Below, piece after piece: positions 16,513 through 25,747 of a stretch of DNA of 64,000 nucleotides (positions are counted from its first letter, which is position 1; each line of letters begins with the position of its first letter). Origin of the DNA: Streptomyces caatingaensis (GTDB taxonomy: Bacteria > Actinomycetota > Actinomycetes > Streptomycetales > Streptomycetaceae); contig NZ_LFXA01000011.1 of assembly GCF_001187435.1 (NCBI RefSeq), positions 1 through 64,000 of the forward strand, written 5' to 3'. Under the pieces are notes generated by a model. That model ran no database searches. It worked only from the letters and a program-made list of their open reading frames with translations, and had not been told where the DNA came from. The position numbers were made by a program, and so were the translations under genes.

Positions 16513-17840
16513 ATGGGGCCACCGTGTCCACAGAGTCCACTGAGTCCACCGGCGAAGCCCCGGGGGCGAAGACGGGTCCTCGCCACGCCGCGCCGAGAAG
16601 GCCGCTGCTGGCCCGGTTGCACATGCCCGCCGGCAAGGCTATAGCCCTCGCGGCGATGCCCACCGCCGTGCTCATGGGGATGGGCTTCACGCCCCAACTG
16701 GCGCAGGCGAAGCCGGTGGAGCCGCCGAATCCGTTCGGCGAGGCGTTCTGCCTGACGAAGCCGGAGGGTTCTCCGTCTGCGGGCACGTCGCCGTCGCCGG
16801 GCGCGACGCCCGGCACCCCGTCGCCCGATGCGTCGTCGCCGAGCCCGGACGCGAGCCGGACCGCCGACGCCGAGGACAAGGACAAGGACGAGGGCAGGGC
16901 GGAGAAGCCCAAGTCGCCCGGGAGAACGACGCCTCCGCCGTCACCTTCCCCGAAGGCGAAGCCGCAGCCGACGCCGTCATCGACGCCGTCCCCCACGGAG
17001 AGCCCCGCCGAGCGGGACCGCGGCAAACTCCCGGGACGGCTCCCGCTGCCCCCGATCCCGTGGCCCCTCCCGTCCAGGACGGCCTCGCCGCCCCCGACGC
17101 CCACGCCGACCCCCACGCCGACGCCGACCCCAACTCCCACCCCGACGCCGTCCGATGACGCGGCGAAGAAGGCGTCCCCCACGCCCACGGCGAAGGCGAC
17201 GCCTCGCCCCCGCAAGTCCCTGGACGTCCCGGAGACCCCGGAGGCAACCCCGACCCCGGACGCGTCCGGCAGCGCGTCACCATCACCGACACAATCGACG
17301 CCCTCGTCCCCGACGCCCACGCCCACGCCTACGGCCACTGGGGAGAAGACCCCCAAGCCCTGCCCGACCTCCAAGGCCGGGCCCGACAAGGCGCAGCCCG
17401 CCTTCGCCGACAACCCCTGGTTCCTGGAGGCCAGCAAGCTCACGCTGCGCGGGCTGACCTACGAAGGGATCAAGGAGATCACCACGACCGGCGGGAAGAA
17501 GAAGTCTGTCGTGAAGTTCACGGCCGACGGCCTGGACATCAAGGACCTCCACGCGCTGGTGAACGACCGGGGCAAGGTCTTCCACCAGCGCGGCCCGGGC
17601 CCGGAGGTCCCGACGATCAGAGGCGGCAAAGTCACCCTCTACACGGAGGAGTTGAAGGGCAAGCTCCTCGGCATCCCGATGACGGTCAATGCCTCGCACC
17701 CCCCACCCCTCATCCCCGGCCTGAAGCTGCCGATCCCCATCAGCTACACGAACGTCAAGGTCCGCCAGGCGGGCCAGTTCGGCGGGACGCTCACCATCCC
17801 GAACATGAAGGTGTACATCACGGATGGGACGTATCCCTGA
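16509..17840 (+). CDS. exported Pro/Thr-rich protein with C-terminal DUF6230-like domain
   Basis: 443 residues. An N-terminal hydrophobic segment (AIALAAMPTAVLMGMGF, about residues 40-57) precedes AQA, a likely cleavage site. The central 270 residues are low-complexity Pro/Thr/Ser/Lys, including an uninterrupted TP run, probably spanning the peptidoglycan. The C-terminal about 135 residues (from LTLRGLTYEGIKEI to MKVYITDGTYP) are folded and resemble the beta-rich part of the DUF6230 protein. The ATG at 16509 overlaps the DUF6114 stop; a GTG at 16524 preceded by GGGG is an alternative. I infer a wall-spanning surface protein; function unknown. Confidence 0.78.
   Translation: MNGATVSTESTESTGEAPGAKTGPRHAAPRRPLLARLHMPAGKAIALAAMPTAVLMGMGFTPQLAQAKPVEPPNPFGEAFCLTKPEGSPSAGTSPSPGATPGTPSPDASSPSPDASRTADAEDKDKDEGRAEKPKSPGRTTPPPSPSPKAKPQPTPSSTPSPTESPAERDRGKLPGRLPLPPIPWPLPSRTASPPPTPTPTPTPTPTPTPTPTPSDDAAKKASPTPTAKATPRPRKSLDVPETPEATPTPDASGSASPSPTQSTPSSPTPTPTPTATGEKTPKPCPTSKAGPDKAQPAFADNPWFLEASKLTLRGLTYEGIKEITTTGGKKKSVVKFTADGLDIKDLHALVNDRGKVFHQRGPGPEVPTIRGGKVTLYTEELKGKLLGIPMTVNASHPPPLIPGLKLPIPISYTNVKVRQAGQFGGTLTIPNMKVYITDGTYP
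17092..17150 (+). repeat. Thr-Pro dipeptide-coding repeat
   Basis: Repeats of ACGCC/ACCCC triplet pairs encode an unbroken PTPTP run in the wall-spanning part of the exported protein. Slippage-prone. Confidence 0.85.
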
Positions 17841-17869
17841 AGTCGGCACTGTAACCCCTTGTGTCTCCC

Positions 17870-17883
17870 ACGTACCGGTACGT
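17870..17883. promoter_or_regulatory. 14-bp palindrome ACGTACCGGTACGT
   Basis: Perfectly self-complementary, 30 bases after the end of the Pro/Thr-rich gene and about 200 bases before the large toxin-like gene. It could be an operator or a cruciform; nothing else is seen in this 250-bp gap. Confidence 0.4.
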
Positions 17884-18089
17884 AAGGTGATCGCCGCGCT
17901 CGGCGGGCTCGGATCGTTCTTCCGGGCCCGCCTGCCAGTCAACTGACGTACCAGCGGCCCGCATTGCAGGGTGTCGGGGCCTTCGCCTCGCAGAGAAAGA
18001 ACGTCGTTCACGCACCTCCTTGGCCTGGCCGCCCCTCTCAGTTCGGCTGGATTCTCACAGCTCATCCTTCTTATGTAGAGGGGACAAGG

Positions 18090-21000
18090 TTGCGTTTCAG
18101 ATCAGGGATTCCTGTACCAGCATCGCGAAGACCGGGCCATCTCGCTTCTGCGGCCGCCATGGTTCTCCTGGCACTGGCTGTTCTGGCTGCTCTGGTCGTA
18201 CGGCCGGATGCGCTCGACAGGCTTACGGATGCCCGGCCGGCAGGGGACAGCTACGACGGCTTCGATGCAAGCGCCGCCGAACAGTTGAGGCAGGACCAGT
18301 GCTTGATGGCCACCGTGCTGCGCACGGGCGGGCCGACCATGTTCGCCCATGCGCAGGATGCGCTGAACCAGTCACCGGACAAACTGCACTTGGCGGCGGA
18401 CCGACAGTACTGGGAGCACACCCCGCTTGCCAAAGCATTCGATAAGGACAAAGAGATCGCGGCCAAGGAAGGAGCTGTCGACGACCGTCTCCAAGCCTGG
18501 AAGATACCGCTGGCCGGTCTGTCCACCCCGGACGGGTTCAGTGAGTCCGGGTTCCACGTGCCCCCTGGGCTCCCCATAGGAGATGACTTCTTCGACCAGA
18601 CTGGCCTGTCACGGTGGCTCGGGCAGCAGTTCTGGAAGGACGAGGGCGACTTCTACAAGGATCCGACACCTCGAGCGGACGACGTGACGGTCAAGGCCGT
18701 CAAGGATGTCGGTACCCCTCTCTACGGCAAGGACCCGGATCCGGGGCTCCCGAACCCGCAGTGGCAGCAGGCCTTCGCCGAACGCCAGGCGTGGGAGCGT
18801 CTGGTGAACTGGTCGATGGATCCGACGGGTGCGGACGACGCGCGAATCTTCCTCACTGCCGGCGGGTTCCCGCGTACCGTGCCCGAGCCGGGCAGCCTTG
18901 AGTTCCGGCTCGCAGTCGAGGACCTGAAGTCCCGTTTCGCCACCTGCGCCTGGCGCACCCCGCCCGACCCGAGCGCGGTCCTCGGCAAGGAAGTTGCGGC
19001 AGCATCGCAGGAATGGCAGCAGGAGATCGCCTCGCAGGCCCTCCAGCGCAATCAGATTCTCAGCGCCAACCATGCTGCAACCAGGGCCCTGGCGGCAGGA
19101 GCCAAGTCCTTGGGAGAGATGCTCGGCCAGTCCTGGATCGCCGACCATCTCGCTATCTGGCAGGACTACTGGTCCCCCGGCGGTCCCGGCTGGATCGGGG
19201 ACAGCCCGGTGATCGTGCATGCGCACGGTGCGCCCGACAAGTGCCTGGATGTACAGGGAGGGAAGAAGGCCAACGGCACTGCGGTCCAGCTCTACACGTG
19301 CAACGGCACCGGTGCACAGAAGTGGGTAATCGACGGAGACGCGCTGCGGAACCTGGACTCCGGCAAGTGCTTGGATGTCAAGGGGTCCGGTACCGCGAAC
19401 GGCACGGCGGTTCAGCTTTGGACCTGCAATGGCACCAAGGCACAGAACTGGCGGTACTCCACACACGGCACGACCAGTCTGCGCAGCATTGGCACAGGCA
19501 ACTGCCTTGATATGCATACGTTCAGCAATGGCCGTGACGCATGGGTCTGGGATTGCAACGGCACCGCTGCGCAGAAGTTCGACATCGTCCCGTCCGGCCA
19601 CAACGGCGCCGACAATGTGCTTCGCTACCCGCAACAGGGGGAGTTCGACCAGGCGAAGAAGGGCGTCATGGCCACCCAGGCCGAGGCGGTGAAACAGCTC
19701 GGCCTTATCAAGGCCCAGGTCGCCGTGGCCAAGAAGGCTGCCGCTGCCGTGGACACCGCCGAGCAGGCCGCCTACACGATTGCTGACAAGGCGGGTGCCC
19801 CCAGAGGGCGTGGCCTACTGGTCGGGCGGCAGAAGGCGCAGGTGACGAAAGCTGCTGCCGCTGCACTTGAAGCGATGGCCAAGGCCGGCGAAACAGCCTA
19901 TGCCGCAACTCGTGCGGCCGCCGGGGACAGCGCGACCGTCGCCGCACGTGCACTGACACAGGCCGCAGCGTCGAAGGCCGCATTCCGGACGGCCGCCGCG
20001 CAGGAGGCCAACGCACAGGCCAAGGCTGCCGCCAACGCCGCAGCGGTCCAGGCCAAGGCCGCGAAGGACGCGCGCGACACCGCGAGGGCCAAACTCGCCG
20101 AGACGGAGAAGGCCGAAGCGGACGCGAAGGCCGCGGCGGCCACGGCTCACGCGAAGCGTCTCGCGGCGGAGAAGGAAGAGGCAACAGCGAAGGCGGAGAA
20201 GGAGATCGCCGCGCAGAAGCAAGCCGAGGCCGCGGAGCACAGGAAGAGCGCCGAGGGCTACGCGACAACGGCCGAGAATGCCAAGGGCAGGGCTGAGGCT
20301 GCCGAATCCACCGCCGCGGAGAAGCGCAAGGCCGCCGAGGAGGCGCGGGACAAGGCGCAGGCCAAGCGCAGTGACGCCTGGGACGCGGCACAGAAGGCGG
20401 ACGCGGCCAGGGCCAAGGCCGATGCCAAGGACGCCTATGCCCAGGCGCACGAATCCGATGACAACGCAAAGGACGCTCGAGCGGCGGCGAACGAAGCGGA
20501 CAAGGCCGCCAACGAAGCGGAGGTAGCCGCGAAGTCGGCACGTGCCGAGGCCGATGCGGCGACGCAGGCAGCCGCCGACGCGGATGCGGCCGCGACGCGT
20601 GCCGAGGCCGCCGCCAAGCGTGCCCGTTCCGATGCCGATGCCGCGAAGTCGGCCAAGCTGAGGGCGGACGCCGCCGTGAAGACGGCGACGAGCACGGCGG
20701 CAGACGCGATCAGAGCGTCCCAGGACTCGGCCATGGCGGCCCGAACCGCTGTCAAGCTGGCCGATGATGCCGAGAAGGAGGCGGTCCAGGCCAGGAAGCA
20801 CGCCGATGCGGCCAAGGCCGAGGCGGCCAAGGCAGTAGCGGGCTCCGCTGAGGCAGCCGGCCACGCGCACACCACCGCGCAAGCAGCAGAGGATGCCCGC
20901 AGCGCGGCACAGCAGGTTGCCGCACCGGCGAACGATGCGATCCAGCTCGGCTCTCCCTATATGGCGACCGACTACGCCGCAGGTTTGGCGGTGTTGACGG

Positions 21001-22511
21001 GGCAGTCGTCGAAGGCGATCGCCGAGCAGCAATTGGCCGTCGCCGAGGCGCACGCCGAGAACGCCAAGAAGGCGGCCGAGCAGGCGCGGAGCGTTGCGAA
21101 TGCGGCGAAGGGCGATGCGAAGGCCGCGTACGTCCTTGCGTCCGACGCGGCCGGACATGCCGCCGACGCCCGCAAGTCCGCGAAGGAAGCCCTCGGTTAT
21201 GCCGCCGAGGCGGCGAAGGCGGCAGCGGATGCGGCGAAGTCACTGGCCCGCACCATCGAGCACGACAGGCAGGCCACGGCAGACGCCGATGCCGCGGACA
21301 GGGCCGCGACCAACGCCGAAGGCCATGCGAAGGACGCGCGGAGTTCCGCCGACCAAGCGGCGCTGGACGCGGAAGGTGCACGCAAGGCGGCGGCCGAGGC
21401 GGAAGAGGCAGCGAAGAGCGCTCGCGCCGCCGCCGATAGGGCCGATGCCCAGGCCACTGCTGCCGAGGCGGCTGCCAAGGACGCGCACAAGGCCGCTGAG
21501 GACGCACAGAAGGCAGCCGAAGAAGCCGTGCGGAAACAGGCGAACAAGCAGGTTTCCACAGGAGCCGGAACCGGCATTGAACGCACCTTCTATGTCGTGG
21601 ACAAGGTCACGCCGAACGGCGATCCCGAGTCGACCACGTGTGTCCTGGGGATGGGCAACAGCGGCTGCGACGTGACGTACACCCTGCGCTTCGACGCCGT
21701 CATCAGCTTCTACCTGTGCATCAATCCCGATGTTCCCGCCACCGAAGCCGGCTGCCCGAAGTCCGACACCGTCTTCCTCGGCACCCAGACCCAAAGGGGC
21801 CTGACCAAGAAGATGACCAAGCACTTCTCGAACTGGGACATCGTCAAGGAGGTCGACAAGGCGTTCCTCAAGGGCATCTGGGGCGCGCTCACCCAGGACT
21901 TCGTGGACTGCTGGCATGGCAGCGCTTCCGGATGCGCTTGGGCGGCCGTCGCGTTCGTGCCGGGCGAGAAAATTGCAGCAGCGGTCAAGGCACTCATCAA
22001 ACTTGACGAGGCGCTGAAGACAGGGGTCGGCGTCGCTGGTGCCTGGAAGGCGGCCAAGGCCGCCGGACTGAAGGGCGATGTTCTTGCCGGCGTCGGCAAG
22101 AGGGTGAACGACGCGAGAAGGACGTCGGCGGGCTGCAAGATCGTCAGGGCTGCGACGATCAGACGTGTTGCCATGGCGGGCAATCCGTTGGAGTGCATGC
22201 CGCCTCTCCTGGATGACGAGAGCGAGGCGTACGTTGTGGCGAAGCATGTCGTCGGCGGTAAGAACGTCACCCATGAGAAGGGCGTGTTCGACGCTGACAT
22301 CGACCTTGACGAGCTGGTCGAGATGTCTCTTGCCTCGCATCCTGTGGGCCCGAACAAGAGTGGCTTCTTCGAGCGGGATGTAGACGCGCGGCGGCTGATA
22401 GGCCTCACGTCCGAGATGACGGGGCGACAGCCCACGTCGTGGTTCAAACTCGTCCAAGACAAGTATGGCGGGGTGAGGACGATGTACCCGATCACCAAGC
22501 CGACTACGTGA
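18090..22511 (+). CDS. large exported protein: ricin-type lectin, Ala-rich coiled coil, variable C-terminal (putative polymorphic toxin)
   Basis: 1473 residues from a TTG at 18090 preceded by GAGGGG. An Arg-rich N-terminus and hydrophobic MVLLALAVLAALVV form a signal or anchor. Residues about 30-370 are a helical domain I do not recognise. Residues about 373-503 are a ricin B/CBM13 lectin with three repeats carrying CLDV and QKW-like motifs (AQKWVI, AQNWRY, AQKFDI). Residues about 524-1152 are a continuous Ala/Lys/Glu coiled coil. A cysteine-bearing segment follows, then a terminal 90-residue module starting at His1386 (KHVVGG) and ending GGVRTMYPI. The long stalk with a short terminal module and a small downstream gene is the polymorphic-toxin architecture. 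The toxin class is unproven; the His and terminal TMYP pattern faintly resembles BECR/EndoU RNases. Codon use is visibly less GC-biased than its neighbours. Confidence 0.72.
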   Translation: MRFRSGIPVPASRRPGHLASAAAMVLLALAVLAALVVRPDALDRLTDARPAGDSYDGFDASAAEQLRQDQCLMATVLRTGGPTMFAHAQDALNQSPDKLHLAADRQYWEHTPLAKAFDKDKEIAAKEGAVDDRLQAWKIPLAGLSTPDGFSESGFHVPPGLPIGDDFFDQTGLSRWLGQQFWKDEGDFYKDPTPRADDVTVKAVKDVGTPLYGKDPDPGLPNPQWQQAFAERQAWERLVNWSMDPTGADDARIFLTAGGFPRTVPEPGSLEFRLAVEDLKSRFATCAWRTPPDPSAVLGKEVAAASQEWQQEIASQALQRNQILSANHAATRALAAGAKSLGEMLGQSWIADHLAIWQDYWSPGGPGWIGDSPVIVHAHGAPDKCLDVQGGKKANGTAVQLYTCNGTGAQKWVIDGDALRNLDSGKCLDVKGSGTANGTAVQLWTCNGTKAQNWRYSTHGTTSLRSIGTGNCLDMHTFSNGRDAWVWDCNGTAAQKFDIVPSGHNGADNVLRYPQQGEFDQAKKGVMATQAEAVKQLGLIKAQVAVAKKAAAAVDTAEQAAYTIADKAGAPRGRGLLVGRQKAQVTKAAAAALEAMAKAGETAYAATRAAAGDSATVAARALTQAAASKAAFRTAAAQEANAQAKAAANAAAVQAKAAKDARDTARAKLAETEKAEADAKAAAATAHAKRLAAEKEEATAKAEKEIAAQKQAEAAEHRKSAEGYATTAENAKGRAEAAESTAAEKRKAAEEARDKAQAKRSDAWDAAQKADAARAKADAKDAYAQAHESDDNAKDARAAANEADKAANEAEVAAKSARAEADAATQAAADADAAATRAEAAAKRARSDADAAKSAKLRADAAVKTATSTAADAIRASQDSAMAARTAVKLADDAEKEAVQARKHADAAKAEAAKAVAGSAEAAGHAHTTAQAAEDARSAAQQVAAPANDAIQLGSPYMATDYAAGLAVLTGQSSKAIAEQQLAVAEAHAENAKKAAEQARSVANAAKGDAKAAYVLASDAAGHAADARKSAKEALGYAAEAAKAAADAAKSLARTIEHDRQATADADAADRAATNAEGHAKDARSSADQAALDAEGARKAAAEAEEAAKSARAAADRADAQATAAEAAAKDAHKAAEDAQKAAEEAVRKQANKQVSTGAGTGIERTFYVVDKVTPNGDPESTTCVLGMGNSGCDVTYTLRFDAVISFYLCINPDVPATEAGCPKSDTVFLGTQTQRGLTKKMTKHFSNWDIVKEVDKAFLKGIWGALTQDFVDCWHGSASGCAWAAVAFVPGEKIAAAVKALIKLDEALKTGVGVAGAWKAAKAAGLKGDVLAGVGKRVNDARRTSAGCKIVRAATIRRVAMAGNPLECMPPLLDDESEAYVVAKHVVGGKNVTHEKGVFDADIDLDELVEMSLASHPVGPNKSGFFERDVDARRLIGLTSEMTGRQPTSWFKLVQDKYGGVRTMYPITKPTT

Positions 22512-22519
22512 GGAGAACC

Positions 22520-22810
22520 ATGGCAGTGGGTGTCTACCTGGAGAACCGCCTGCACGAGCGCATAGCGCACGTCTGCGACGATGCTGATGAGAGCTTCATC
22601 GAGGCATGCAAGGATGCGCCTGATGGGTCGTTCATGCGCATGGTCCACCCATGGGGTGACACCATGTTCAATGAGCTCCAATTGGAGCCGTTTTTGCAGG
22701 AGTTGCGAGAGACCCCCGATGAGCGCAGGACTGTGGCAATCAGCAAGGTGATCGACCTCGCGGAGCAGGCCATTGCGCGGCACGGTTACTTGTACTTCGT
22801 GGGGGACTGA
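22520..22810 (+). CDS. small protein, putative cognate immunity protein
   Basis: 96-residue soluble acidic protein (MAVGVYLENRLHERIAHVCD, continuing with DDADESFIEACKD) starting 9 bases after the stop of the large exported protein, with AGGAG overlapping that stop. I do not recognise the family. Size, acidity, lack of a signal peptide and the tight coupling are what is expected of an immunity protein that neutralises the C-terminal toxin module. Its codon use, like the upstream gene's, has more A/T at third positions than the core genes. It could instead be an unrelated small gene. A hairpin follows. Confidence 0.7.
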   Translation: MAVGVYLENRLHERIAHVCDDADESFIEACKDAPDGSFMRMVHPWGDTMFNELQLEPFLQELRETPDERRTVAISKVIDLAEQAIARHGYLYFVGD

Positions 22811-22826
22811 ACCGGCTGAGCGCTGA

Positions 22827-22859
22827 GGCTTGCCTTCTTGGGGCTCAGGAAGGCAAGCC
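22827..22859 (+). terminator. hairpin ending the toxin/immunity unit
   Basis: GGCTTGCCTTC (22827-22837) and GAAGGCAAGCC (22849-22859) pair perfectly (11 bp) around an 11-base loop. Confidence 0.7.
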
Positions 22860-22914
22860 GCGCACCAACGCAACGACGTGGTCCCGGAGCCGGGAGCCGG
22901 TCCGGGAGACGAAA

Positions 22915-22956
22915 CGGCTGTGGCCGTCACCCCCGTGAGGGTGACGGCCACAGCCG
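22915..22956 (-). terminator. terminator downstream of pyk
   Basis: CGGCTGTGGCCGTCACCC (22915-22932) pairs with its exact complement (22939-22956): an 18-bp perfect stem with a six-base loop, 20 bases beyond the pyk stop. It may also block readthrough from the convergent toxin unit. Confidence 0.85.
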
Positions 22957-22975
22957 TGTGCTACGCACCAGCGAA

Positions 22976-24403
22976 CTAGCGGTTCTCCCCGCCCAGGTGG
23001 TGCACCCGCACCATGTTCGTCGTGCCCGGGACACCGGGCGGCGAGCCGGCGGTGATGACCATCGTGTCGCCGTCGTTGTAGCGGTGGAGCTTCAGGAGCT
23101 CCGCGTCGACCAGGTCGACCATCGCGTCCGTGGTGTCCACGTGCGGGACGACGAACGTCTCGACGCCCCAGCTCAGCGCGAGCTGGTTGCGGGTCGCGGC
23201 GTCCGTGGTGAAGGCCAGGATCGGCTGGACCGTGCGGTAGCGGGACAGGCGGCGGGCCGTGTCACCGGACTTGGTGAACGCGACCAGCGCCTTGCCGCCG
23301 AGGAAGTCGGCGATCTCACAGGCGGCGCGGGCGACCGAACCGCCCTGGGTGCGCGGCTTCTTGCCGGGGACCAGGGGCTGGAGGCCCTTGGAGAGGAGCT
23401 CCTGCTCGGCGGCCTCCACGATGCGGGACATCGTCTTGACCGTCTCGATCGGGTAGGCGCCGACCGAGGACTCGGCGGAGAGCATGACCGCGTCCGCCCC
23501 GTCCAGGATCGCGTTGGCGACGTCGGACGCCTCGGCGCGCGTGGGACGGGAGTTGGTGATCATCGACTCCATCATCTGGGTCGCGACGATCACCGGCTTG
23601 GCGTTGCGGCGGCACATCTCGATGAGCCGCTTCTGCACCATCGGGACCTTCTCCAGCGGGTACTCCACCGCCAGGTCGCCACGGGCCACCATCACACCGT
23701 CGAAGGCCATGACGACCTCCTGCATGTTCTCGACGGCCTGCGGCTTCTCGACCTTGGCGATCACCGGGACGCGGCGGCCGACCTCGTCCATGACGCGGTG
23801 GACGTCCTGGACGTCCTTGGCGTCGCGGACGAAGGACAGGGCCACCATGTCGCAGCCCATCGCGAGCGCGAACTTGAGGTCCTCGACGTCCTTCTCGGAC
23901 AGGGCCGGGACGTTGACCGCCGCGCCGGGCAGGTTGATGCCCTTGTGGTCGGAGATGACGCCGCCCTCGATGACGATGGTCCTGACCCGGGGGCCGTCGA
24001 CCTCGGTCACGCGCAGCTCGACGTTGCCGTCGTTGATCAGGATCTGGTCACCCTTGGCGACGTCGCCCGGCAGGCCCTTGTAGGTCGTGCCGCAGATGGT
24101 CTTGTCGCCGGGGACGTCCTCGGTGGTGATGGTGAACTCGTCGCCGCGCACCAGCTCCACCGGGCCGTCCGCGAAGGTCTCCAGGCGGATCTTCGGGCCC
24201 TGGAGGTCGGCCAGGACGCCGATCGCGCGCCCGGTCTCGTCCGCGGCCTTGCGGAGGCGGTGGTACCGCTCCTCGTGCTCCGTGTGGGAGCCGTGGCTCA
24301 TGTTGAAGCGGGCCACGTTCATGCCGGCCTCGATCAGCGTCTTCAGCTTCTCGAAGGAGTCGACGGCGGGGCCCAGGGTGCAGACGATTTTGGAACGGCG
24401 CAT
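22976..24403 (-). CDS. pyk: pyruvate kinase
   Basis: Final step of glycolysis: phosphoenolpyruvate and ADP to pyruvate and ATP, cytoplasmic homotetramer. 475 residues. Visible are the start MRRSKIVCTLGPA, the substrate-binding NVARFNMSHGSH, the inserted B domain, the signature IAKVEKPQAVENM with the catalytic Lys and the metal-binding Glu, ARGDLAVE, and MMESMI followed by TRAEASDVANAI. The C-terminal allosteric domain ends HHLGGENR. It heads toward the toxin unit and is separated from it by two strong hairpins. It is clustered with ackA, pta and pfkA in lower central metabolism. Confidence 0.97.
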   Translation of the reverse strand: MRRSKIVCTLGPAVDSFEKLKTLIEAGMNVARFNMSHGSHTEHEERYHRLRKAADETGRAIGVLADLQGPKIRLETFADGPVELVRGDEFTITTEDVPGDKTICGTTYKGLPGDVAKGDQILINDGNVELRVTEVDGPRVRTIVIEGGVISDHKGINLPGAAVNVPALSEKDVEDLKFALAMGCDMVALSFVRDAKDVQDVHRVMDEVGRRVPVIAKVEKPQAVENMQEVVMAFDGVMVARGDLAVEYPLEKVPMVQKRLIEMCRRNAKPVIVATQMMESMITNSRPTRAEASDVANAILDGADAVMLSAESSVGAYPIETVKTMSRIVEAAEQELLSKGLQPLVPGKKPRTQGGSVARAACEIADFLGGKALVAFTKSGDTARRLSRYRTVQPILAFTTDAATRNQLALSWGVETFVVPHVDTTDAMVDLVDAELLKLHRYNDGDTMVITAGSPPGVPGTTNMVRVHHLGGENR

Positions 24404-24488
24404 GGGGCAGATCCTATCGGTTTGTTTCGGAGCGGAATATTCGAGCTGTGGGAAAGGACAGGAGCGGAAGCCTGGATTCCTTGAGGAA

Positions 24489-25706
<1,218 letters not shown>

Positions 25707-25747
25707 GGGGCTTTCCGTGGTGGGGGGAACAGAGGGCATGCCGGGGC

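Noticed and set aside
19815..21158. 447-residue minus-strand frame opposite the Ala-rich coil
   Set aside because: Gly/Arg/Leu low complexity from the reverse of Ala codons; the forward coil has heptad order and continuity.
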